From Bacteroidales bacterium (GTDB taxonomy: Bacteria; Bacteroidota; Bacteroidia; Bacteroidales; Muribaculaceae): 64,000 nt of DNA. Positions 45,301 to 54,131 of the stretch are shown in pieces. The stretch covers positions 1 to 64,000 of the forward strand of contig CAAFXO010000038.1 in assembly GCA_900766975.1 (NCBI GenBank), read 5' to 3'. The position numbers were made by a program, and so were the translations under genes. Below the pieces are notes generated by a model that was not told the origin of the DNA, did not search any database, and saw nothing but the letters and a program-made list of their open reading frames with translations. How positions within the stretch are numbered: the first letter of the stretch is position 1; every line of letters starts with the position of its first letter.

Positions 45301-46605
45301 TCCGGCATCGTGCTCATGAACGCCAACATCCCCTACGGTTCGAGACTCTATTGCAAGAATGGAGAGGAAGTCAAGTCCGGCACTATGATCTGCGAATGGG
45401 ACCCCTTCAACGCCGTTATCGTGGCTGAAGTCGGTGGTAAGGTACGCTTCGAAAATGTAGAGGAGGGTGTCACTTTCCGCGTCGAGTCGGAAGAGGGTAC
45501 CAACCTCCACGAGAAGATCATCATCGAGTCCAAAGATCGTACCAAAGTGCCCGCTGCTCTTCTCTATAATGATAAGGATGAACTGATCCGCACTTATTCT
45601 CTCCCTGTGGGTGCTCACCTCCTGATCAATGAGGGTGACACTCTGACTCCGGGTCAGGTGTTCGTGAAGATACCTCGCGCCAGCAATAGCGCAGGTGACA
45701 TCACCGGTGGTCTCCCTCGTGTCACCGAGCTCTTCGAGGCTCGCAACCCCTCTAACCCTGCTGTCGTTTCCGAAATCGACGGTGAGGTTAAGATCGGTAA
45801 GATCAAACGTGGTAACCGCGAAATCTCCGTTACAAGCAAACTCGGCCAGGAGAAAGTATATCTCGTGCCCCTCTCCAAGCAGATCCTCGTTCAGGAGAAC
45901 GACTATGTGCGTGCCGGTACACCCCTCTCCGATGGCGCTGTGACTCCCGAGGATATCCTCAACATCATGGGTCCAACTGCAGTCCAGGAGTATATCGTCA
46001 ATGAGGTGCAGGATGTATACCGTATGCAGGGTGTGAAGATCAATGACAAGCACTTCGAGGTGATCGTACGCCAGATGATGCGCAAGGTCAATATTATCGA
46101 TCCGGGTGACACTCGCTTCCTCGAGCAGCAGATTGTCGATAAGCGCGATTTTATGGAGGAAAACGACAATATCTGGGGCAAGAAGTATATCATCGATGCA
46201 GGCGATTCTACCAATTATCTCGCCGGTCAGATCATCACTCAGCGTCGCCTCCGCGACGAAAATTCGTCGCTCAAGCGTAAGGACCTCCGCACCATGGTGG
46301 TTCGCGATGCGATGCCCGCTACTTCTCACCAGATCCTCCAGGGTATCACGCGTGCTGCTCTCCAGACCTCCAGCTTCATGTCCGCCGCTTCGTTCCAGGA
46401 AACCACCAAGGTGCTCAACGAAGCCGCTATCAATGGCAAGTCTGATAGCCTCGAGGGTATGAAGGAGAATGTGATCTGCGGTCACCTAATCCCCGCCGGT
46501 ACTGGCCTCCGTGAGTATCAGAAACTCGTCGTTGCCAACAAGGAGGAGCTCGCCGCTATCCGTGAGGCTGACAATGACGACCTCGCTGAAGATCCCAACG
46601 CTTAA
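42307..46605 (+). CDS. rpoC: DNA-directed RNA polymerase subunit beta'
   Basis: 1432 residues. N-terminal zinc ribbon (Cys 67, 69, 82 and 85), the catalytic NADFDGDQMAVH with the Mg-binding aspartates at 478-489, and trigger-loop region IGEPGTQLTLRTFHVGG. The second zinc site is visible as LTCESKKGVCAKCYG. The C-terminus is acidic (EADNDDLAEDPNA). Terminated by a strong hairpin. Confidence 0.99.
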   Translation: MAFTRKDNKIKSNFTKITIGLASPEEIKEKSSGEVLKPETINYRTYKPERDGLFCEKIFGPVKDYECHCGKYKRIRYKGIVCDRCGVEVTEKKVRRERMGHIELVVPVAHIWYFRSLPNKIGYLLGIPSKKLEDIIYYERYVVVKPSNYEFELENGKPQRLERLDLLTEEQYLKVLDSLPEGNDLLPDDDENKFIAKMGADAIYDLLKDLDLPKLAAELRQRANTDGSQQRKTEALKRLQVVNSFIASSNRNRPEWMILKAVPVIPPELRPLVPLDGGRFATSDLNDLYRRVIIRNNRLKRLIEIQAPEVILRNEKRLLQEAVDSLLDNSRKSSAVKSDVNRPLKSLSDSLKGKQGRFRQNLLGKRVDYSARSVIVVGPELKMHECGIPKLMAAELYKPFIIRKLIERGIVKTVKSAKKIVDRKEAVVWDILEHVMKGHPVLLNRAPTLHRLGIQAFQPRMIEGKAIQLHPLACTAFNADFDGDQMAVHLPLSNEAVLEAQLLMLGAHNILNPANGAPITVPSQDMVLGLYYITKLRKGDKGEGTVFYGPEEAEIAYNEGRVTLHAPVSVLVDDIVDGVPQKVLKKDTSVGRVLFNRFVPKEIGYVNEIISKKSLRGIISNVIKTCGVTRSAQFLDDIKNLGYLMAFRGGLSFNLGDVIIPEEKAQYVAEGHAQVEEVLNNFAMGFITQTDRYNQIIDIWTHVNERLAKTLMKQMEEDQQGFNSVYMMLDSGARGSKDQIRQLSGMRGLMAKPQKAGAEGGQIIENPILANFKEGLSVLEYFISTHGARKGLADTALKTADAGYLTRRLVDVAHDVIINEEDCGTLRGLVCTEIKNNEEVVASLSERILGRVSVHDVVDPYNPEDIIVHAGEEITEVAAERIEKSPIESVEIRSVLTCESKKGVCAKCYGRNLSTHRMVQKGEAVGVIAAQSIGEPGTQLTLRTFHVGGVAGNVAAKKDVTTRHDGRLEIDELRTVNDANGVAIVVGRMAEMRLIEPKSGIVLMNANIPYGSRLYCKNGEEVKSGTMICEWDPFNAVIVAEVGGKVRFENVEEGVTFRVESEEGTNLHEKIIIESKDRTKVPAALLYNDKDELIRTYSLPVGAHLLINEGDTLTPGQVFVKIPRASNSAGDITGGLPRVTELFEARNPSNPAVVSEIDGEVKIGKIKRGNREISVTSKLGQEKVYLVPLSKQILVQENDYVRAGTPLSDGAVTPEDILNIMGPTAVQEYIVNEVQDVYRMQGVKINDKHFEVIVRQMMRKVNIIDPGDTRFLEQQIVDKRDFMEENDNIWGKKYIIDAGDSTNYLAGQIITQRRLRDENSSLKRKDLRTMVVRDAMPATSHQILQGITRAALQTSSFMSAASFQETTKVLNEAAINGKSDSLEGMKENVICGHLIPAGTGLREYQKLVVANKEELAAIREADNDDLAEDPNA

Positions 46606-46656
46606 GCGTTCTCCCTTTAGAACTTTATCATACTAAAAGTTTTATATGTCACGTGC

Positions 46657-46704
46657 GAGAGTGTATCAAGATTCCAATTTTGGTACACTCTCCACTCTTT
46701 TTTT
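46657..46704 (+). terminator. Terminator of the rpoBC operon
   Basis: GAGAGTGTATCAA (46657-46669) pairs with TTGGTACACTCTC (46680-46692), followed by a T-run (46696-46704). The stem closely matches the hairpin at 56-93. Confidence 0.85.
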
Positions 46705-46731
46705 TAATTTGCTGCTTTCTTCGACTGCTTT

Positions 46732-47973
46732 ATGAGTTATAGCTTTTTATTGGCTCGTCGCCTTTCTCTCTCTTCCGGCTCGCATCGACGCTCTCCTTCT
46801 GTTGCCGTCTCTATTACGGCTGTGGCGCTATCTATAGCCGTGATGATTGCCGCTGTGGCTATCGTTACCGGCTTTAAACGCGAGATACGTGATAAGGTCG
46901 TAGGCTTTAATTCCCATGTCTCTGTCTATAATATACCCTCCGAGGCTGACGATGCCAATGTGGTCTCTCTTTCCCCTTCCCTTCGTACTCTTCTCGACAA
47001 TGAACCTTATATCTCGGAATATTCTCTTGAGGCTTCCATACCTGCCATTTTCAAGACTCCGACCGATTTCAAGGGGATATATCTTCGCAGTCTCAATGGC
47101 AAGCAGTTACAATCTTTCATCCGACAGAATCTCTGCGAAGGGGTTATCCCCGAGTTCTCTTCTGCCGACGACAATCTCAAAATCGTTATCTCGCAGATCG
47201 CTGCCCGTCAGCTCAGACTCAAACTCGGCGATAAAATCGACACTTATTTCATCTCCGATGATATCAGAGTCCGTCGTCTCGAGATCGTCGGTATTTTCAA
47301 TACCCATTTCGATTCTTACGATGATGTGTTGGCTTACGGTTCTCTCTCCATGATCCAGAATATCGCCGGAGTCTTGCCCGATCAAGGCACGTCGATTGCC
47401 GTCAATGTGGATAATTTCGACCTCCTTGCCGATTACACCATCATGCTCAACAATCGACTGGCGCAGGCTTCGGTCGATGGCACACTTTATAGGTATTATC
47501 ATGTGGAAAATGCCATGAACCAGGGTGCCGGATATTTCAACTGGCTCTCCCTCCTTGACACCAACGTCATTGTCGTGCTGACGCTGATGATCATCGTAGC
47601 CGTCGCTACGCTCATCTCCGGCATGCTTATCTTGATCCTTGACAAGAAACGCTTCATCGGCATAGCCCGTGCCATGGGTGCCTCCGTGTCGGGGGTAAGG
47701 AAAGTATTCGTTTACCTCGCTCTGAAGGTCGCATGTGTCGGTATGCTCATAGGCAATGCGCTATCTCTCTCCATCCTGTGGGCGCAAGATCGGTGGCACT
47801 TCATACCCCTCGATGCCGATGCCTACTACATCGACTTCGTCCCTGTCCAATTAGATGCCACAGCGATCCTCCTGCTCAACATCGGCTGCTTGATAGTCAT
47901 CTACCTCTGCCTCCTCCTCCCCTCAAGATTCGTAGCAAAAATCTCCCCAATAGAAGCCATCCGTGCCGACTAA
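46732..47973 (+). CDS. LolC/LolE-type ABC transporter permease (FtsX-like)
   Basis: 413 residues. One N-terminal transmembrane helix (about 25-48), a large periplasmic domain (50-270), then three helices at the C-terminal end, with the FtsX-fold motif near LILDKKRFIGIARAMGASVSGVRKVFVYLA. The RRLSLSSGSHRRSPSVAVSI start is the LolC/E type. It would release lipoproteins from the inner membrane for transport to the outer membrane, pairing with a LolD ATPase that is not in this window. Alternatively a MacB-like permease, but the short loop pattern favours LolC/E. Confidence 0.82.
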   Translation: MSYSFLLARRLSLSSGSHRRSPSVAVSITAVALSIAVMIAAVAIVTGFKREIRDKVVGFNSHVSVYNIPSEADDANVVSLSPSLRTLLDNEPYISEYSLEASIPAIFKTPTDFKGIYLRSLNGKQLQSFIRQNLCEGVIPEFSSADDNLKIVISQIAARQLRLKLGDKIDTYFISDDIRVRRLEIVGIFNTHFDSYDDVLAYGSLSMIQNIAGVLPDQGTSIAVNVDNFDLLADYTIMLNNRLAQASVDGTLYRYYHVENAMNQGAGYFNWLSLLDTNVIVVLTLMIIVAVATLISGMLILILDKKRFIGIARAMGASVSGVRKVFVYLALKVACVGMLIGNALSLSILWAQDRWHFIPLDADAYYIDFVPVQLDATAILLLNIGCLIVIYLCLLLPSRFVAKISPIEAIRAD

Positions 47974-47977
47974 GAGC

Positions 47978-48012
47978 AAAAAAGAGACTCTCGTTCGAGA
48001 ATCTCTTTTTTT
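47978..48012. terminator. Bidirectional terminator between permease gene and htpG
   Basis: AAAAGAGA and TCTCG pair with CGAGA and TCTCTTTT around TT with one mismatch. It has an A-run on the left and seven T on the right, so it can end both convergent transcripts. Confidence 0.75.
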
Positions 48013-48058
48013 GATTATGGATTAGGTCTTATACCTTGTGTGTTTGTTGACAATCTGA

Positions 48059-50113
48059 TTAGAGAAGGGAGATGGAGCGGGCGATGAATTTTGACAGGGC
48101 TTCTCCCTTGAGCAAGTTGCTCTGCAAGAGTGCCAGGTCGATCACCTGCTTTACCACCGGCTGTGTGCCGGCATATTCGCCGATCAGTCGCTCCTTCTCT
48201 GCACGCTTAGCGCTGACTATACTCTCTTTCTTGGAAATCTCGCCCCGGATCGGGTCTTTCTCCGATTCCTCTTTCTTATCATCAAGAGTCTTGCGCAATT
48301 CGGAGATCTCTCCATTCAGCGCTTCGATATCCTTGGTCAGTGGCATTACATCTGTCTCCAAGGCTGCTACACCCTGCTTCAGAATCTCTGCCACACTCTT
48401 CTGATCCGGATTGACCACCATCGAATAGCTGTTAGGCATTTTGCCATAGAAGCTCATGCCCGGCTGCATGGCTGCCATCTCTTTCATACGCCTCATCATC
48501 TCATTCTGTGTCACCGTGGCGGGCGCCTCTTCCTTACCAAGTGATTCCACCTCGATCATGATGTTCGTGTCCTCGATTGTGGGAAGCTGACTATTGAAGA
48601 TCTCGCGCAGTAGCTCGCTCTCAAAGTCATTCAACTCGCTGCGCTTCTCGCTATCCTTCTTCATGATCAGACGCTCCGGTGTGTCGGCATCCACTCGCTC
48701 GAAGCGGATCTTCTCCTGCTTCGTCTCAAGTGTATGTATCAGATGCTGATCCAGCTGTCCATCCAGCATGATGACATTATAGCCCTTCTCTTCAGCGCGC
48801 TTGATATAGGAGTATTGCTCCACCTTGTCGGTGGCATAGAGATAGATCAGTTCTCCGTTCATGTCGGTCTGCTCTGTCTCGATCAGCTTGCGATACTCTT
48901 CGAGGGTATAGTAGTTGTCGTTGATGTCGCGGAAGAGGAAGAACTTCTTTGACGATTCGAAGAACTTCTCATCGGTCAGCATACCATATTTGATGAAGAT
49001 CTCGATGTCGTTCCATTTCCCCTCATACACCTTGCGATCTTCCTTGAACATCTTGTCAAGCTTCTCTGCCACCTTCTTCGAGATATAGCTCGAGATCTTC
49101 TTCACCTGCTGGTCGGCTTGCAGATAGCTGCGGCTTACATTCAGTGGAATGTCGGGCGAATCGATCACACCCTGCATGATGGTCATGAACTCAGGCACTA
49201 CACCCTCCACCTGGTCGGTGACGAACACCTGATTGCAATACAACTGGATGCGATTCTTCTGAATGTCGATGTTGTTGTGGATCTTCGGGAAGTAGAGGAT
49301 ACCGGTCAGATTGAAGGGATAGTCCACATTCAGATGGATCCAGAACATCGGATCCCCATCCGTGGGGCGCAATTCATGATAGAAGTTGATGTAATCTTCA
49401 TCGGTCAAGTCGGTCGGCTTGCGTGTCCACAGTGGCTGGGTCGCATTGATCACATTATCCTTCTCGCCATCCTGATATTTCCCATCTTTCCACTCCTGCT
49501 CTTTGCCGCTGATCACAGGCACCGGCAGGAAGCGACAATATTTGCGAAGCAACGCATCTATCCGGCTACGCTCCAAGAACTCTTTGTTGTCTTCGTCGAT
49601 ATAGAGGATGATATCTGTGCCTCGCTCTGTCTTTTTGCAATCTTTCATCTCATATTCGGGACTGCCATCACAGCTCCATTCCACTCCCGTGGCGTCTGTC
49701 TTATACGACAACGAACGGATCACTACGCGCTTCGACACCATAAAGGCTGAATAGAAGCCAAGTCCGAAGTGCCCGATGATGTTGTTGGCATTATCCTTAT
49801 ATTTGTTCAAGAACTCTTCAGCGCCCGAGAAGGCTATCTGGTTGATATACTTCTCGATGTCGTCGGCATCCATGCCGATGCCTCGGTCGCTGATGGTCAG
49901 TGTGCCGGCCTCTTTGTCGATTTCTACCCTGACATTCAAGTCGCCAAGGTCGCCGGTGAACTCCCCATGTGCCTGGAGGGTCTTCAATTTCTGTGTCGCA
50001 TCGATCGCATTCGACACAAGCTCACGCAAGAATATCTCGTGATCGCTATACAAAAATTTCTTGATCACGGGGAAGATGTTTTCGGTAGTTACTCCGATTT
50101 TTCCTGTTGCCAT
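48059..50113 (-). CDS. htpG: Chaperone protein HtpG (Hsp90)
   Basis: 684 residues. GHKL ATP-binding fold: ELVSNAIDATQK (about 34-45), DRGIGM, and GHFGLGFYSAFMVS (about 115-128). The middle domain carries the catalytic-loop region NVSRSYLQADQQVKK, and the C-terminal part is a dimerisation domain. ATP-driven chaperone in the cytoplasm. An Asp/Glu/Lys-rich segment (LRKTDDKKEESEKDPIRG type, about 620-640) gives a coiled coil. Convergent with the permease gene. No clear promoter element was seen upstream. Confidence 0.96.
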   Translation of the reverse strand: MATGKIGVTTENIFPVIKKFLYSDHEIFLRELVSNAIDATQKLKTLQAHGEFTGDLGDLNVRVEIDKEAGTLTISDRGIGMDADDIEKYINQIAFSGAEEFLNKYKDNANNIIGHFGLGFYSAFMVSKRVVIRSLSYKTDATGVEWSCDGSPEYEMKDCKKTERGTDIILYIDEDNKEFLERSRIDALLRKYCRFLPVPVISGKEQEWKDGKYQDGEKDNVINATQPLWTRKPTDLTDEDYINFYHELRPTDGDPMFWIHLNVDYPFNLTGILYFPKIHNNIDIQKNRIQLYCNQVFVTDQVEGVVPEFMTIMQGVIDSPDIPLNVSRSYLQADQQVKKISSYISKKVAEKLDKMFKEDRKVYEGKWNDIEIFIKYGMLTDEKFFESSKKFFLFRDINDNYYTLEEYRKLIETEQTDMNGELIYLYATDKVEQYSYIKRAEEKGYNVIMLDGQLDQHLIHTLETKQEKIRFERVDADTPERLIMKKDSEKRSELNDFESELLREIFNSQLPTIEDTNIMIEVESLGKEEAPATVTQNEMMRRMKEMAAMQPGMSFYGKMPNSYSMVVNPDQKSVAEILKQGVAALETDVMPLTKDIEALNGEISELRKTLDDKKEESEKDPIRGEISKKESIVSAKRAEKERLIGEYAGTQPVVKQVIDLALLQSNLLKGEALSKFIARSISLL

Positions 50114-50235
50114 TTTTTTTCTTATTTTGTAGTTTATTTTGTTATTTTTTTTAAATTTTCTGTCGATTTCACCTTCGAGATGGTCATCGGCAGGTCATTG
50201 AGTCTCTTTTTTGTCACAAATTTGTCAATTTTTGG

Positions 50236-50277
50236 CAAAAAAATACTGTGGAGTCGACTTTATCGCTCCACAGTATT
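50236..50277 (-). terminator. Terminator of the minus-strand M23-to-AlkD operon
   Basis: AATACTGTGGAG (50242-50253) pairs perfectly with CTCCACAGTATT (50266-50277). The A-run at 50237-50243 becomes a U-run on the minus strand. Confidence 0.85.
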
Positions 50278-50302
50278 ATATAGCAAATATCGTGCCGATT
50301 TT

Positions 50303-50320
50303 TTAAGGAACGCGCTCTAA
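50303..50320 (+). repeat. Full GAACGCGCTCTWA element
   Basis: TTAAGGAACGCGCTCTAA, identical to 12673-12690 although 37.6 kb away. It abuts the stop codon (50321-50323) of the AlkD-like gene and lies between that stop and its terminator. Confidence 0.65.
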
Positions 50321-50743
50321 TCACCCTTCGAGATGGGCTGCCAGAGCATCTGCCGCACGTTGGCATGCCGGATTTTTACGCAACCTCTCTAATAGGTCGG
50401 CTGCTCGTTCCATCCGCTTGAAGATGCGAAATGCCAGCATGTCAGCCTCTTCTTGGGTGCGAACATCCGAAGCCATCGCCTCGGCTCGATCTTCGGTCAT
50501 CGCTGCCACAGGATAGAGGTAGGTGGCAAGCAGTCGTGACTCCCGGACTTCACGCTCCTCCCAAAGCCGCTCTGCCATCTCCACCGAGGGTGTTAACCCT
50601 CCGGCTATCTCCGCGATTCTCGGCAATTCAAGACCGAAGATCACCTTGTAGGGATAGCCATACCCGCGCAACGTGTCGGCAAGCATCCCATTGCGATAGG
50701 TGAAAAATTGTCGCTTTATTTCTTGCATACCTTCTTGCAGCAT
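50321..50743 (-). CDS. Short AlkD-like DNA alkylation repair / HEAT-repeat protein
   Basis: 140 residues. The sequence resembles the short Bacteroidota AlkD-like family: FFTYRNGMLADTLRGYGYPYKVIFGLELPRIAEIAG, then ERLWEEREVRESRLLATYLYP. Full AlkD enzymes are about 220-240 residues, so this one carries fewer HEAT repeats, as is usual for the short group; glycosylase activity is not assured. It starts inside the end of the DPP III gene (28 bp overlap from this start; 13 bp if Met 6 at 50728 is used, which looks more natural). Last gene of the minus-strand run. Confidence 0.7.
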   Translation of the reverse strand: MLQEGMQEIKRQFFTYRNGMLADTLRGYGYPYKVIFGLELPRIAEIAGGLTPSVEMAERLWEEREVRESRLLATYLYPVAAMTEDRAEAMASDVRTQEEADMLAFRIFKRMERAADLLERLRKNPACQRAADALAAHLEG

Positions 50744-52785
50744 TTCGTCAAGGGTGAGTAGTCGCGGCTCAGTCGCAACATCTGCTCTACATAGTTCTCA
50801 GGCCAGGAGATACGGATGTCGGTGATTTCGCCGTTGGCATCGGTCACAGGGGTGTAGACCGGATTGATGAATCCGCGATAGGGGGGGATGTTAAGCTTCG
50901 AGAAGCGATCGATCACCTCTTTGTGGAGCTTGCGATCCACCTTCACGGCATATTTCTGTACCATCTCATTACCTGCCTTGTAGTCTCCCTCGCTCTTGAT
51001 GCGCTGGATCTCGCTCAGCAACTTGCCGAAGAGCTCTCTAAGCTTGCCATAGTCGTTGATCTTGACGTAGGTCTTGCCACCCTTCTTCACCAAGGCTATC
51101 ACATCTTTGCCACCCTTGGCTTGCTTCTTGCCATGCTCGTATGCCCATCGTGCTATCAACTGTCGATTGCGCATGTGGGCCTCTTCCACATCATTGCCAA
51201 GCTCGATGCGGTTGAGTTGGGTCATCAAGCCATTCATGATATATTTGTAATATTCTGCCTTGTAAGCCTCAGGATTGTCCAAGATGCCAAGCTCGATCAG
51301 CTTGCTGTCTGCCAAATAGTAGAGAGCGAAGAGGTCGGCTCTTGTCTCTTCCAAGGTGCTGCCATTCTCTTTGAGGGCATCGCCATCCACTCCCGGCAGA
51401 AGCTTGCCCGATCCATGTCCCAAACATTCATGAAGGTCGGTGTGAAGCATGTCGGTGATGTAGAGATAATCCTCCATCAGCTTCGATGTCTCTTTGTCGA
51501 TCACGAACTCTTCGTTGAAACCATTGCCATGTGATGCCTTGTCGTAAGCCTCGGTGATATTCTCGATGGTCACCGATTTCGAACCATGCTCGGCGCGTAT
51601 CCAGTTCGAGTTCGGAAGGTTGATGCCGATGGCTGTAGCCGGGAAGGCATCGCCTCCAAGCATCGCTGCGTTGATCACCTTCGCCGATACTCCCTTCACC
51701 ACATCCTTCTTGAAACGTGAATCCACCGGTGAGTTGTCCTCAAACCATTGTGCATTCTTCGAGATAATCTCGGTGCGCTCCGAAGATTTGGCGTTGCGGA
51801 AGTTGACGTATGATTCCCATGCTCCGGTCATCCCTAAGGGGTCGCCGTAACTCTCGATGAATCCATTGACAAAGTCTACATCAGATTTGGTGTCTTCTGC
51901 CCAGAGGATGCTATATTCGTCAAATGTCTTCAAGTCGCCGGTGATGTAGTAGCCGATCAGAGCGGCGATATATTTCTCTTGTGCTTCATTCTCGGCCACG
52001 GTCCTTGCCTTCTCAAGCCAGTAGATGATCTCCGAAATGGCGGGACCATAGAGCTCGTTGAGTCGATACACCTGCTCGTGAAGCTTGCCATCTTCTCCCT
52101 TCACCACGCGACGGTTCAGTCCGTAGGACACGGGGCGTGGATCGTTCGGATCTTTCATCTCTTCGTAGAAGGCCTCTACTTCAGCTTGGGTCACTCCCTC
52201 GCCATAGTAGTTGCCCGCAGAGGTCGCCACCACATCTTGGGTGCCATCCTGGTTGACTCGCTTTGCCAATACCTCGGGATTGAAGATCACTTCGCTCAGC
52301 GTCGCTATCAGCCCTTCGGCTGTCTCTCCCGGCTTGAGTGGCAACTGACAGGGTCTCAGCTTCGAAGCCTCTTGCATGAAGAAGTCGCGACTGAAACCCG
52401 GCTTGAATTTGTCGGTAGAGTAGTGGTGGTGGATGCCGTTGCCAAACCATACCTGCTTCATGTAGACCTCAAACGCCTTATAGTCAGCGCTCGTCTTGTC
52501 CCCATCATAGCCGGTATAGATCTCTTCCAATACCCGACGGATCTGCAAGTTGTATTTGCAATTCTGATCCCATATGATGTCCCGCCCCATCTGTGCAGCT
52601 TGCGACAGGTAGTACACCATCTTTTTCTGCTGTAGACTCAACCTGTCAAATTCAGGCACTTCATAACGCAAAACTTCGATGTCGGCAAATCTATCTACAT
52701 GATAGTTGAAGTTCTTGTCGACTTCGGCATTGGCTTGGATTCCTGCCACTGCCCCGATGATTAGTGTCGGTATGATCTTGTTCAT
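50716..52785 (-). CDS. Dipeptidyl peptidase III family (M49), exported
   Basis: 689 residues. A signal peptide (MNKIIPTLIIGAVAGIQANA) sends it to the periplasm. The M49 zinc motif HECLGH is at 452-457, with the second motif EETRAD about 30 residues later supplying the third ligand. It would remove dipeptides from the N-termini of short peptides, feeding peptide use together with the two PepD proteins elsewhere in the window. Such genes are sometimes mislabelled dihydrofolate reductase; nothing here supports that. Ends in a Cys/Lys-rich tail (CCKKVCKK). Confidence 0.92.
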   Translation of the reverse strand: MNKIIPTLIIGAVAGIQANAEVDKNFNYHVDRFADIEVLRYEVPEFDRLSLQQKKMVYYLSQAAQMGRDIIWDQNCKYNLQIRRVLEEIYTGYDGDKTSADYKAFEVYMKQVWFGNGIHHHYSTDKFKPGFSRDFFMQEASKLRPCQLPLKPGETAEGLIATLSEVIFNPEVLAKRVNQDGTQDVVATSAGNYYGEGVTQAEVEAFYEEMKDPNDPRPVSYGLNRRVVKGEDGKLHEQVYRLNELYGPAISEIIYWLEKARTVAENEAQEKYIAALIGYYITGDLKTFDEYSILWAEDTKSDVDFVNGFIESYGDPLGMTGAWESYVNFRNAKSSERTEIISKNAQWFEDNSPVDSRFKKDVVKGVSAKVINAAMLGGDAFPATAIGINLPNSNWIRAEHGSKSVTIENITEAYDKASHGNGFNEEFVIDKETSKLMEDYLYITDMLHTDLHECLGHGSGKLLPGVDGDALKENGSTLEETRADLFALYYLADSKLIELGILDNPEAYKAEYYKYIMNGLMTQLNRIELGNDVEEAHMRNRQLIARWAYEHGKKQAKGGKDVIALVKKGGKTYVKINDYGKLRELFGKLLSEIQRIKSEGDYKAGNEMVQKYAVKVDRKLHKEVIDRFSKLNIPPYRGFINPVYTPVTDANGEITDIRISWPENYVEQMLRLSRDYSPLTKCCKKVCKK

Positions 52786-52842
52786 GTTTGGTTGGTTTTT
52801 TTGATGTTTTTTGTGTTTTATGATTTTAGATTTAGATTCAGA

Positions 52843-54060
52843 TTATTCCACTTGGAGCACGAGCCCTTTGAGATATTCACCCTCGGGATGAGAGATGTCG
52901 ATAGGATGGTCTGCCGGCTGTGATAGCTGGTGAAGGATCCTTACCTTCCTCCCACTCTTGGCGGCGGCGGTGAACACTGCCATGCGGAACATGTCGCGCG
53001 TTATAGCCTGCGAACAGGAGAAGGTGAAAAGTATGCCTCCCGATTTGATCTTCTCGAAGGCTTTGCTGTTGAGCTTGCGATAACCGATAAGCCCATTCTT
53101 TATAGCCCCGCGATGCTTGGCGAATGCCGGCGGATCCAAGATGATCAGATCGTAGGTGTCTGACGGCATATCTGCCAGAAATTTGAAGGCATCTTCTGCG
53201 TAGGTCTTATGGCGCGTGTCGCCCGGAAAGTTCAATTCCATGTTAGCCTCGGTCAGCGCTGCCGCCTTGGCTGAGGAGTCTACCGATTCCACACTCTTGG
53301 CTCCCCCGCGCATCGCATACACCGAGAATCCTCCGGTGTAGCAAAACATGTTCAGCACCTTCCGATCGCGTGCAAAGGTCTCAAGCAGCTTGCGGTTCTC
53401 TCGCTGATCCACGAAGAAGCCGGTCTTCTGTCCCTTGAGCCAGTCGATGTTAAACATCAGCCCATTTTCCATGGCGATGTTGCCATCGTAGTCGCCGATC
53501 AGATATTCATTCTCGGGGTCAAGCTCCGCCTTGTAGGGGAGGGTCGTCTCACTCTTGTAATAGACATTGCGGATGCGTGCCTCCGGAAGTCGAGTCAGTG
53601 CCTCTGCTATCGCCATTCGCGCAAAGTGCATACCCGGGGAGTGGGCCTGCATCACGGCTGTGTCGCCATAGATGTCGACGATAAGCCCCGGCAAGAAGTC
53701 CCCCTCGCCATGCACCAGCCGATAGCAGTTGTTGTCTTCTCGCATCAAGCCTAAGGCTCGTCGCATGTTGTAGGCGCTCACCAAGCGATGATAGTAGAAG
53801 TCTTCACTCAGTTGATCCACTCCAAACTCCAATATCCTCACCGAGATACTCCCGATCTGATAGTGCCCGACGCCCATCACTTCCCCTCGGCTGTCTTTCA
53901 CCACTACCTCATCCCCCTCTTCAAGGTCGCGGGGAAGGGTGGCTATCGCTCCCGAAAAGACCCACGGATGGTGGCGCAATAGAGATTCCTCTTTCCCCGG
54001 TCGTAGGGTGATGACTCCTCGTTCGTTACTTATATTCGGATTTCCCTGTTTTTTCTTCAT
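52843..54060 (-). CDS. rlmI: Class I rRNA methyltransferase of the RlmI type
   Basis: 405 residues. An N-terminal PUA domain (ITLRPGKEESLLRHHPWVFSGAI) precedes a Rossmann methyltransferase domain with NMFCYTGGFSVYAMRGGA (SAM-binding motif I, about 230-250) and DLIILDPPAF (motif IV, about 318-327). QKTGFFVDQRENR is the family linker motif. RlmI makes m5C1962 in 23S rRNA; the family also contains related enzymes, so the exact site is inferred. Lies between rseP and the DPP III gene on the minus strand. Confidence 0.85.
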   Translation of the reverse strand: MKKKQGNPNISNERGVITLRPGKEESLLRHHPWVFSGAIATLPRDLEEGDEVVVKDSRGEVMGVGHYQIGSISVRILEFGVDQLSEDFYYHRLVSAYNMRRALGLMREDNNCYRLVHGEGDFLPGLIVDIYGDTAVMQAHSPGMHFARMAIAEALTRLPEARIRNVYYKSETTLPYKAELDPENEYLIGDYDGNIAMENGLMFNIDWLKGQKTGFFVDQRENRKLLETFARDRKVLNMFCYTGGFSVYAMRGGAKSVESVDSSAKAAALTEANMELNFPGDTRHKTYAEDAFKFLADMPSDTYDLIILDPPAFAKHRGAIKNGLIGYRKLNSKAFEKIKSGGILFTFSCSQAITRDMFRMAVFTAAAKSGRKVRILHQLSQPADHPIDISHPEGEYLKGLVLQVE

Positions 54061-54131
54061 CTCTTAAGTCGTTGCTGTCGATTTTTTGTTTGAAACATGA
54101 TCTTTGGAACTCTCTCTTTTCTTCTCAATCA

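Noticed and set aside
39189..46485. Very long open frames on the minus strand opposite rpoB (1002 codons) and rpoC (1357 codons)
   Set aside because: They mirror the codon bias of the polymerase genes, which avoids the codons that give stops on the opposite strand. Their products are low-complexity, rich in Asp, Glu, Leu and His, with no domain, and sit wholly inside certain genes.
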